A DNA stretch of 63,425 nt from Candidatus Stammera capleta (GTDB taxonomy: Bacteria; Pseudomonadota; Gammaproteobacteria; Enterobacterales; Enterobacteriaceae), in assembly GCA_015134395.1 (NCBI GenBank), contig CP043983.1, positions 1 through 63,425 on the forward strand, written 5' to 3'. Both the position numbers and the translations under genes were made by a program. This document shows positions 49,846 through 61,806 of the stretch, piece after piece. The notes under the pieces are model-generated. The model saw nothing but the letters and a program-made list of their open reading frames with translations, ran no database searches and was not told the DNA's origin. Position 1 is the stretch's first letter; each line of letters starts with the position of its first letter.

Positions 49846-51138
49846 CTATTTTTTTTTATTTATTAATTTATTTAAAAAAAAAATTAAATTATTAATATTA
49901 ATTTTTTTTTGATAATTTAAATATAAATCTTTTAATGTTATATAATTACCATTTATTTCTCTTTTATCAATTATAATTAATATTCTTATATTTGATTTTA
50001 TTATTTTTAAAATTAATTTATTTATTTTAATTTTTAATATATAATCATTATATATTTTTAAACTATTAAGATTAGAATTTAATATTTTTTCCACAATAGT
50101 AATACCTAAAATTTTTGATTTATTATTATAAGAAGATAATATATATATATCAATATTATCAAAATAATTAAGTATTTTACTTTTACAATCATTTAAAAAA
50201 ATAAATAACCTTTCTAAACCTAAAGCACAACCAACAGCAGGAATATACATACCAGATAAATTACTAATTAAATTATTATATCTTCCTCCAGCACAAACAG
50301 TATATTTTTTATTTAAAAAATTACTTTTTCATTCAAAAACAAAATCATTATAATAATCTATACCTCTAACTAAATAATTATTTATTTTATATTTAATACC
50401 TAATAAATCTAATTTATTACATATTTTATCAAAATTTAATAAAGATTTTTTATTTATAAAATCAATAATTTTAGGAAAATTACTAAAAATTTTATAAAAT
50501 TTATTATTTTTATTATCTAATAATCTAAACAAATTAATATTATTTAAAGAACCAAAAAATTTTTTAATATCATTACCAAAATTTTTAATTATAAAAGAAA
50601 TATAATTATTTCTATCTAAAATAGACCCTATATTATTTATTTCTAAACATAAAAAATTATTTATACCTAAATTATTTCATAATCTTTTAGTAATAATTAA
50701 AAGTTCTATATCTAAAAAAAAACTATTACTACCAAAAATCTCCATACCTACTTGATAAAATTCACGTAAACGACCTTTTTGAGGTTTTTCATATCTAAAC
50801 ATAGGTCCAATATATCATAATTTATTAAAAAATTTTTCTAAAAATAAATTATTTTGAATATAAGCTCTAGAACATCCTATAGTACCTTCAGGACGTAAAC
50901 TTAAATTACGACCACTACGATCAATAAAAGAATACATTTCTTTTAAAGAAATATTACAATTTTTACTTATAGATTTATTAAATAATTCAGTTTTTTCTAT
51001 TAAAGGAAAACGAATTTCTTTAAAAGAATAATTACACATTATTTTTCTAATACAATTTTCTATATATTTATAAATATAAATATCATTAGGTAAATAATCA
51101 TGCATACCTCTTAAAGATTTTATTTTTAAATTATTCAT
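49846..51138 (-). CDS. hisS: Histidyl-tRNA synthetase
   Basis: Charges tRNA-His. 430 aa against 424 in E. coli. [13 protein letters not shown] start, motif 1 [29 protein letters not shown], motif 2 [16 protein letters not shown], and motif 3 GCALGLERL. Trp codons are TGA. The first 24 nt are almost identical to the first 24 nt of rodZ. The adjoining ispG of E. coli is missing. Confidence 0.96.
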
Positions 51139-51163
51139 AAATAAATATATATATATATATAAA

Positions 51164-51601
51164 TTAAGTATTAATATTAGTATTATTAATATAATTATAA
51201 AAATAATCTTTATTTTTAATATTAATAAAATATATAAATCCTATTGAAAATAAAAAAAATAATTTTATAAAAAAAAATATCTTTATAAATAAAAAAAAAT
51301 TATTAATATTAATATAAGATTTTTTTTTAAAAATATTTTTTCTAAAAGAATCATTAAAATTATATTTTTCTAATAAAAATATAATCTTTTTATTTGAAAT
51401 ATTAACTAAACGTGCATATGAAAATATATAACCACGAAAAAATACTATTGGAATATTGTTAGGTAAAAAATCATTTTCTATATTATTAATAATATTTAAT
51501 TTAAGACATAATTTATTAGCAATATCTTTTTTAGTTAAATTCATTGATTTTCTAGCTTTTGATAATATTTTACCAATAGATTTTATTTTTAAATTGTTCA
51601 T
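51164..51601 (-). CDS. rodZ: RodZ-like cytoskeletal protein, truncated
   Basis: 145 aa against 337 in E. coli. RodZ links MreB to the membrane to keep rod shape. The N-terminal Cro/HTH domain is clear: LSKARKSMNLTKKDIANKLCLK, FFRGYIFSYARLVNIS (E. coli FLRGYIRSYARLVHIP). A transmembrane helix lies near residues 105-125, then only some 20 residues remain, so the periplasmic domain is gone. Located between rlmN and hisS as expected. Function may be reduced to the cytoplasmic part. Confidence 0.88.
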   Translation of the reverse strand: MNNLKIKSIGKILSKARKSMNLTKKDIANKLCLKLNIINNIENDFLPNNIPIVFFRGYIFSYARLVNISNKKIIFLLEKYNFNDSFRKNIFKKKSYININNFFLFIKIFFFIKLFFLFSIGFIYFINIKNKDYFYNYINNTNINT

Positions 51602-51634
51602 ATTAATTTTAAATAAATTTTAATTTAATAAATA

Positions 51635-52678
51635 TTAAATCAATTTACCAGATAATTGACCACAAGAAGCATTAATATCATTTCCTCTAATTTTTCTAAT
51701 AAAAACAAAAATACCATTATTTACTAATATATTATAAAAATTTAATATATTTTTACTATTTTTATAAAAAAAAATATTATTATTAATATTATTAAAAGGT
51801 ATTAAATTTATTTTACTAGAAAAATCTTTTAATAAATTTATTAATTGATAAGCATTTTTTTTACTATCATTTATATTATATAACATAATATATTCAATAT
51901 TTATTTTACCTCTATTAGCTTTAGAATAATAAATATAATAATTAATTGAATCTAATACAGAAATAATATCATATTTTTTATTTATAGACATAATTTTATT
52001 TCTTATAAAATTATTAGGAGCATGTAAAGAAAAAGTTAAAACAATATCTACATAATTAATTAATCTATATATTTTATCAGATATTCCCGAAGTAGATAAA
52101 ACTATTTTTCTTTTAGAAAAATTAAAACAATATTTATCTAACATAATTTTTATTGAATTAATAACATTAAAAAAATTAAATAAAGGTTCACCCATACCCA
52201 TTAATACTATATTAGTAATAGATTTTAATTTATTATCTTTATTTATTAAAAAATTAACTAATAATATTTGACCAATAATTTCAGATACATTTAAATTACG
52301 TTTAAAACCAATCTTACCAGTAGAACAAAAATTACAATTTATAATGCAACCTACTTGTGTAGAAATACATAAAGTACATCTTTTATTCTCAGGTATATAA
52401 ACTGTTTCAATAAAATCTCCATTTACATTTAATAATCATTTAATAACTCCATCAACAGATTTTTTAGTATTTATAATAATTGGTAAATCTATATTAAATA
52501 AATTATTTAATTTTTCTCTTAATTTAATATTAATATTAGTCATATTATTAAAACTAAAACATAATTTCTTATATATTCAATTTAAAATTTGATAAACAAC
52601 AAAAATTTTTTCTTTAAAATATAAAAACAAAAAACTAATCATTTCTCTATTAAAATTTAAAAAATTTATTTTTTTCAT
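51635..52678 (-). CDS. rlmN: 23S/tRNA m2A methyltransferase RlmN (radical SAM)
   Basis: Methylates A2503 of 23S rRNA and A37 of some tRNAs. 347 aa against 384 in E. coli. Radical-SAM cluster motif GCIINCNFCSTG, CTLCISTQ before it, MGMGEPLFNF, FSLHAPNN, and a C-terminal Cys in NASCGQLSG. Trp codons are TGA. Needs SAM, made by metK nearby. Confidence 0.95.
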
Positions 52679-52741
52679 TTTTATTTTTTATAAAATATAT
52701 TAATATAATATAAATTATAAATAATTTTTAATTTTTTATAA

Positions 52742-53320
52742 ATGAAAAACAAAAATATAATTGCAATAGAAATATCTACAGAATTATGTTCTTTATTAAT
52801 AAAATATAAAAAAAATATTTTTAAAAAATATATATTTAACAAAAAAAGAAATAATCAATATATATTAAATTTAATAAATAATATAATTAAAAAAAATAAA
52901 ATTAAAATTAATAAAATTAATTATTTTATAATAAATAAAGGACCAGGAAGCATTATAGGTATAAGAATATCATATATTATAGCTAAAATTTTTTTAATAA
53001 AATATCCAAAAATTAAAATAATAAAAATATCTACTTTTCAAATAATTATTAATAATTTAAAATATAAAAAAAAAAAAAAAAAATATATAATTATTATATA
53101 TAATAGTATAAATGATATAAATATATGTATAATTAAAAAAAATAAAAAAAAATTTATAAATTTTAAATGTTTTAAAATTTTTATAATAAAAATAAATAAA
53201 ATAAATAATAATTATATTATTATAGTAAATAATTATAAATTATATAAAAAAATAAAAAATATATTTATAAAAAAAATAAAAATATATTATCCAAAAGCTA
53301 AATACATGATTAATACTTAA
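52742..53320 (+). CDS. tsaB: tRNA t6A37 biosynthesis protein TsaB
   Basis: Partner of TsaD in threonylcarbamoyladenosine formation. 192 aa against 231 in E. coli, the loss being at the C-terminus. IIAIEISTELCSLLI, then NKGPGSIIGIRISYIIAK, which matches the family GPGSFTGIRIG. The C-terminal half is a Lys/Ile/Asn drift. The stop overlaps the metK stop by 11 nt. Confidence 0.87.
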   Translation: MKNKNIIAIEISTELCSLLIKYKKNIFKKYIFNKKRNNQYILNLINNIIKKNKIKINKINYFIINKGPGSIIGIRISYIIAKIFLIKYPKIKIIKISTFQIIINNLKYKKKKKKYIIIIYNSINDINICIIKKNKKKFINFKCFKIFIIKINKINNNYIIIVNNYKLYKKIKNIFIKKIKIYYPKAKYMINT

Positions 53321-54479
53321 TAATATTATTATTTTTTAAAAATTTTATTATTTTATTCTTTTTATTAATTTTTTCTCATGAAAATTTATTTCTTCCAAAA
53401 TGTCCATATACAGATGTATCTAAATATATTGGTTTTAATAATTTTAAATCTCTTATTATACTACCAGGCCTTAAATCAAAAAAAATATCTATTATTTTAT
53501 ATAAAACAGATAAAGAAACTTTTTCAGTATCAAATGTATTTAACATTACAGATATAGGTTTAGATATTCCTATTGCATAAGATAATTGTATTTCAAACTT
53601 ATCAACTAAATTACAAGAAACAATATTTTTAGCAATATATCTAGCTGCATAAGATGCAGATCTATCTACTTTTGATGGATCTTTTCCAGAAAAAGCACCA
53701 CCACCATGTCTAGACATACCACCATAAGTATCAACTATAATTTTTCTACCAGTTAAACCACAATCTCCAACAGGGCCACCTATTACAAATCTTCCTGTAG
53801 GATTAATAAAATATTTAGTTTTTTTATTTAATCATTTACTAGGTAAAACTGATAATATAATTTCTTTTTTAACATACTTTCTTAATTTATTAAGAGAAAT
53901 ATCTTCACTATGTTGAGTAGAAAAAACTACTGTATCTATACCAAGTATTTTATTATTTTTATAAATAAAAGTAATTTGACTTTTAGCATCAGGATATAAC
54001 CAAGGTAAAATTTTTTTTTTTCTTAATTCAGATTGTTTTTTTACTAAATTATGAGCATATAATATAGGAGCAGGCATATAAAATTTAGTTTCATTAGTAG
54101 CATAACCAAACATAATTCCTTGATCACCAGCTCCTTGATTAATAATATTATTATTATTTATACCTAAATTAATATCATTAGATTGTTTACCTATAATATT
54201 AATTATTTTACAAGAATCATAACTAAAACCCATTTTATTACTATTATAACCAATATTTTTAATTGTATTTCTTATTATATATTCTATATCAATAGAAGCT
54301 GATGTAGTAATTTCTCCACCAACAATAATTATATCAGATTTAATATAAGTTTCACATGCTACTCTAGCAAATTTATCTTGTATAATAATTTCATCTAATA
54401 TAGCATCAGATATTTGATCTGCAATTTTATCAGGATGACCTTCAGAAACAGATTCAGAAGTAAAATAAGATAATTTCAT
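53310..54479 (-). CDS. metK: S-adenosylmethionine synthetase
   Basis: Makes SAM from Met and ATP. 389 aa against 384 in E. coli. [25 protein letters not shown] start with the conserved His/Asp, [38 protein letters not shown]. Supplies SAM for RsmH, RsmD and RlmN. Divergent from speA, the metK-speA neighbourhood of E. coli. speD, which would use SAM for spermidine, is not here. Confidence 0.97.
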
Positions 54480-54591
54480 TTATATAAACCTCAAAATAAA
54501 AATTAATATATATTTATATATATAAAATGTAGTATACATCAATATTAAATAATTGTTAAAATTAATTTAAATAATTAAAATTATAAATAAA

Positions 54592-56394
54592 ATGAATATA
54601 AAAAAAAAATATTATAATATAGAATGATTTGATAAAAATTTTTATATAGATAATTTAGGTAATTTAAATATTTTAATAAATAAAAAAAAAAAAATTAAAA
54701 TAAATAATTTAATTAATAATAAAAATAAAAATAAATTACCTATTAAATTTTGTTTTCCACAAATAATAAATAAAAGAATTAAATTAATAAATATAAAATT
54801 TAAAATTTATATAAAAAAATATAAATATAATGGAAAATATTTCTTTGTATATCCAACTAAAGTAAATCAACAACCATATATTATAAAATATATAACAAAA
54901 TACAATAAATATAATATAGGATTAGAATCAGGATCAAAAGCCGAACTAATGAATATTTTAATTAATACAAAAAATAAAATTAAAATATTATGTAATGGTT
55001 ATAAAGATATAACATATATACATTTAGCATATATAGCTACAAAAATAGGACATAAAGTATTTATAATAATAGAAAAATTTAAAGAAATAAAATATATATT
55101 AAAATATATAAAAAATAAAAATTTTGAATTAGGTATTAGAATAAAATTAAATTATTTAGAAATAAATCAAAATAAAAATAAATCTCAATTTAAATTTGGA
55201 CTAACATCTACACAATTAATTAAAATTATAAAAATATTAAAAAAAAAAAAAATAGAAAAAAAAATAAAAATATTACATTGTCATATAGGATCTCAAATAA
55301 ATAAAATTAATTATATATGTAAATATTTAAAAGAATTTATTAGAATATATATAGATATATTTAAATTATTTAATATAAAAATAAAATTTTTAGATATAGG
55401 AGGAGGATTAGCAGTAAATTATAATAATATAAAAAATAAAAATTATAATATAGATATATATATATCAAATATATTAAAATTAATAATAGATATGTGTAAA
55501 AAAAAAAATATTTCTACTCCTAATATAATTACTGAATCAGGAAGATATATTACAGCTCACCATGAATTTTTAATTACAAATATAATAAATACAGAAATTA
55601 ATAATTTTAAAAAAATAAAAAATCCTTATAATAATAAATATATAAACAAAAATAAAAAAACAATTATAGAAATATGAAATATTTGAAACAATATTAAAAA
55701 AAAATCTTTTTCTATAAAAATAATTAAAAAAAAATTAAATAAAATAAAACAAAAATTTCAAAATGGAAAATATAATATATATGAAAAATCATGAATAGAA
55801 AAAATATATATAAATATATTAATATATATAAAAAAAAATAAAAAAATAAAAAATAATAATAATTTTTTATATAATATAAATTCATATATTTCAAATAAAG
55901 TACATTTAAATTTTTCATTATTTCAATCTATACCAGACAATTGAGGAATAAAACAAATATTTCCTATATTACCTATAGAAAAATTAAATAATAAAATTTT
56001 TAAAAATATTAATATTTTAGATATAACATGTGATTCAGATGGAAAAATTGATAAATATATAAATAAAAATTATATATCAAATACATTAAAAATATTAAAA
56101 TATAATATTAATAATCCTCCAAAAATAGGATTTTTTATGATAGGAGCATATCAAAATATATTAAGTAATATACATAATTTATTCGGTAATGTAGAAACAT
56201 ATATAATAAATATTATAAAAAAAAATAAATTTAAAATTAAATTGTTAAATAAACATGAAAATATATTAAATATAATAAAAAAAATAAAAATAAATAAAAA
56301 AGAAATAAACATATTTTTTAATAAATATAAAAAAAATATATATATATATAAAAATATAAAAAAAATATTAAATAATAAAACATATCTAAACTAA
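54592..56394 (+). CDS. speA: Biosynthetic arginine decarboxylase
   Basis: PLP enzyme making agmatine from arginine. 600 aa against 658 in E. coli. PLP Lys in VYPTKVNQQ, HCHIGSQ, DIGGGLAVNY, ESGRYITAHH, and the active-site Cys in CDSDGKID. The N-terminus is about 30 residues shorter. The C-terminal region is Lys/Asn drift. Several Trp are TGA. speB starts 1 nt after its stop, so the pair is an operon giving putrescine and urea. Confidence 0.95.
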
Positions 56395-56395
56395 A

Positions 56396-57334
56396 ATGAA
56401 TATAAATAAAGATGAATCATTAATATCAAATATATTTGGATTTATGAGATTTCCTTTAATAATAAAAAATTTTTATTCTAATAAAGATAATTTTAATATA
56501 ATTATATTAGGAATACCATCTGAAATAACATGTACAGGAAAACCAGGAAGTAAATTAGCTCCAAATAGTATAAGAGAATCTTCAATACATTTAACATGAG
56601 AAAAATATAAATGACCATGAAAATTTCAACTAAATAAATACATTAAAATTATTGATGGAGGTGATTTAATATATAAAACAGGAAATATAAATGATTTAAA
56701 TAAAAATATATATAAAAAAATATTAAATATTTTAAAACTTAAAAAAAAAATTTTATTTTTAGGAGGAGATCATTATATAACATTACCTATATTAAGAACA
56801 TATAAAAAAATATATAAAAATATATCTTTAATACATTTCGATGCTCATACAGATACATATTATAATAATAATTTATTTGACCATGGATCAGTTTTTTATC
56901 AAGCTAAAAAAGAAAATTTAATATCAAAAAAAAATACTATACAAATAGGCATAAGAACATATATTAACAAAAAAATATTTAAAATAATTAATATTAACGA
57001 AATATATAAATTATCAACAAAAAAAATTATCAAAATAATAAATAAAACAATAGAAAAAAAACCAACATATATAAGTTTCGATATAGATTGTATAGATCCA
57101 TCATATGCTCCAGGAACAGGAACTCCAGTAATAAATGGAATAACAATACATAAAATATTAAAAATAATTAGAAAATTAAAAAATATAAATATAATAGGTA
57201 TAGATATAGTAGAAGTATCACCTATATATGATATTAGTGGTATAACATCATTAACAGCAGCTACATTAGCTACAGAATTTTTATATTTATTAACATATAA
57301 TTATATGAAAAATAAAAATAATGAAAAAAGATAA
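56396..57334 (+). CDS. speB: Agmatinase
   Basis: Mn-enzyme splitting agmatine to putrescine and urea. 312 aa against 306 in E. coli. Metal ligands: [18 protein letters not shown], and [17 protein letters not shown]. Trp codons before EKYKWPW are TGA. The start follows the speA stop by 1 nt; its end overlaps glyA by 14 nt. Confidence 0.96.
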
Positions 57335-58562
57335 AATTTTTAAATTAATTAATTTAGAAAAATATAGACAAGAAAAAAATATTAATTTAATAGCTTCAGA
57401 AAATTATACAAGTATAAATGTAATGAAAGCTCAAGGATCAATATTAACCAATAAATATGCTGAAGGATATTATAAAAAAAGATATTATTCAGGATGTAAA
57501 TATATAGATGAAATAGAAAATATAGCAATAAAAAGAGCAAAAAAATTATTTAATGCAAATTATGTAAATGTACAACCACATTCTGGTTCTCAAGCTAATT
57601 TTGCAGTATATAATGCTATATTAAAACCAGGAGATACAATATTAGGTATGAAATTAGATCATGGAGGTCATTTAACTCATGGATCAAAAATAAATATATC
57701 AGGTATAATATATAATTCTATATTATTTGGTTTAAATAAAAAAGAAAATATAGATTATAATAAAATTGAATATTTAACTAAAAAATATAAACCTAAAATA
57801 ATAGTAATAGGACCATCATCATTTTCAAGAAAAATAAATTGAAAAATTTTTAAAGAAATATCAAATAAATATAATAGTATTTTATTTATAGATATGGCTC
57901 ATATAGCTGGTTTAGTAGCAGCAAAATTATATAGTAATCCATTAAATTATGCAGATATAGTAACAACAACTACACATAAAACACTTGCAGGTCCAAGAGG
58001 AGGTATGATTTTAGCTAAAGGAAATAATGATAAATTATATAATAAAATAAATTCATCAATATTTCCTCAAACACAAGGAGGTCCTTTAATGCATATAATT
58101 GCTGCAAAAGCTATATCTTTCAAAGAAGCATTAAATCCTAAATTTAAAATTTATCAAAAACAAATAATTAAAAATGCAAAAATAATGACAAAAGAATTTA
58201 TAAAAAATAATTTTAAAATTGTATCAAATGGTACAGATACTCATTTATTTGTTATAAATCTAAAAAATAAAAATATATCAGGAATATATGCTGAAAAAAT
58301 ATTAAATTTATCTAATATTACAGTAAATAAAAATTGCATTCCAAATGATAATAAAAAACCACATATTACATCAGGTATAAGAATAGGAACAGCTGCAATT
58401 ACACGTAGAAATATAAAAAAAAAAATTGTTATATATATAACAAAAATAATATGTAAAATATTAAATAATATAAATAACAAAAAAAATATAAAAATAAATA
58501 AAAAAAAAATAATAAAAATATGTAATAAATTTCCTATATATAAAAAATATATTATTAATTAA
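57321..58562 (+). CDS. glyA: Serine hydroxymethyltransferase
   Basis: PLP enzyme interconverting Ser and Gly with one-carbon transfer to THF. 413 aa against 417 in E. coli. [42 protein letters not shown] Lys in [14 protein letters not shown], and [10 protein letters not shown]. One TGA Trp just before 57894. Feeds folD. The start lies inside speB, suggesting translational coupling. Its stop overlaps dnaJ by 8 nt. Confidence 0.96.
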
Positions 58563-59685
58563 AAGATCTAAAAAATTTTTTTATTTTATCAAAAAAACTT
58601 TTAGATTTAGGATTATTTTTTTCATTCATTTTAGATAAACTCATACCAAAATCATATAATAATTTTTTTTGATATTTATTTAAATTAATAGGAGTTTCAA
58701 CAAAAATTTTACATACTAAATCACCATATCTATTACTTTTAATTGATTTTATTCCTCTATTTTTTATACGAAATAATTTTCCATTTTGTGTTTCAGAAGG
58801 AATTTTTAATTTTATTTTATCAATTAAAGTAGGAATTTCAATCTCTCCACCTAAAGCAGCCATAGAAAAATTTATCGGTACTTCACAAAATAAATCATTT
58901 TTTCTACGATCAAAAATAGAATGTTTTCTTATATTTATTTTAACATATAAATCTCCTGTTGTAGAATTATAACCTCCGTAATTACCTTTACCAGGTATAC
59001 GTATACAATCATTATTATTAACCCCCGGGGGGATTTTAACAAAAAGTTTTTTATAAGATTTTTCAGTACCAGAACCTCTACAAATAAAACATACATCATT
59101 AATTATATAACATTCACCATTACAGTTAGGACAAGTTTGTTGTATTGTAAAAAAACCTTGACGAATCTTTACATTTCCATATCCTTTACATATATGACAT
59201 AATTTTCTTTTTGTACCAGATCTACATCCACTACCATGACAAACACTACATTTTTGTAAAACATTTATATTAATTTCTTTAGAAATACCATTTAATACAT
59301 CTTCTAAATTTAATTTAATATTAAATTGTATATCAGATCCAGTATTTTTTTTAGTTTTACTTTTTTTAGAACCAAAAATATCTCCAAAAATATCTCCAAA
59401 TATATCACCAAAATCACTTGAACTACTAAAATTAGAATTAAAATCAGAACTATAATTTTCTTGATTAAATGCTGCATGACCATATTGGTCATACATAGCA
59501 CGTTTTTTAGAATCAATTAATATTTCATAAGCTTCTTTAATTTTTTTAAATTTTTCTTCACAATCTTTATTACCTTTATTTCTATCTGGATGATATTTAA
59601 TAGCTAAACGTTTATATGCTTTTTTTATATCACGTTTTTCAGCTGTTTTAGAAATACCTAAAATATTATAATAATTTTTATCCAT
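58555..59685 (-). CDS. dnaJ: Chaperone DnaJ
   Basis: Hsp40 co-chaperone. 376 aa, as E. coli. J-domain with HPDRNKGN, G/F region with the repeated GDIFGDIFGDIFG, and four zinc repeats starting CSVCHGSGC, CHICKGYGN, CPNCNGECY (third GxG lost) and CFICRGSGT. CTDI follows, IPPGVNNND. The codons for IPPGV form an 11-bp pure G/C run at 59022-59032, striking here. Follows dnaK by 47 nt. Confidence 0.97.
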   Translation of the reverse strand: MDKNYYNILGISKTAEKRDIKKAYKRLAIKYHPDRNKGNKDCEEKFKKIKEAYEILIDSKKRAMYDQYGHAAFNQENYSSDFNSNFSSSSDFGDIFGDIFGDIFGSKKSKTKKNTGSDIQFNIKLNLEDVLNGISKEININVLQKCSVCHGSGCRSGTKRKLCHICKGYGNVKIRQGFFTIQQTCPNCNGECYIINDVCFICRGSGTEKSYKKLFVKIPPGVNNNDCIRIPGKGNYGGYNSTTGDLYVKINIRKHSIFDRRKNDLFCEVPINFSMAALGGEIEIPTLIDKIKLKIPSETQNGKLFRIKNRGIKSIKSNRYGDLVCKIFVETPINLNKYQKKLLYDFGMSLSKMNEKNNPKSKSFFDKIKKFFRSFN

Positions 59686-59732
59686 AATATATATAAACCT
59701 CTAATTTAATATAATATTTTATTTTTTTTATA

Positions 59733-61646
<1,914 letters not shown>

Positions 61647-61672
61647 TTAAAATAATTAATCTATATATACAT

Positions 61673-61701
61673 GATATGTGTACATACTATTAAATATCAA
61701 C
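61673..61701 (-). promoter_or_regulatory. Possible sigma-32 promoter of dnaKJ
   Basis: On the minus strand GTTGAT (61696-61701) is followed after 14 nt by ACACATATC (61673-61681). The E. coli dnaK P1 heat-shock promoter, as I recall it, has CTTGAT, the same 14-nt gap and CCCCATTTA. The match is partial because the C run has decayed. rpoH is present in this window, so such a site is plausible. It lies 45 nt upstream of the GTG. Confidence 0.4.
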
Positions 61702-61806
61702 TAAAATATTATAAAATATTTAAATAATTTAAAATTAAATATTTATAATAAATAAATTTATTAAATAAACATAAATTTTAAACAAAATATATAAATATAA
61801 ATTTAA

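Noticed and set aside
58241..58480. Minus-strand frame inside glyA, and similar frames at 59310-59516 and 62232-62597
   Set aside because: They oppose or overlap conserved GlyA, DnaJ and IleS sequence. None has a recognisable start region or family motif.
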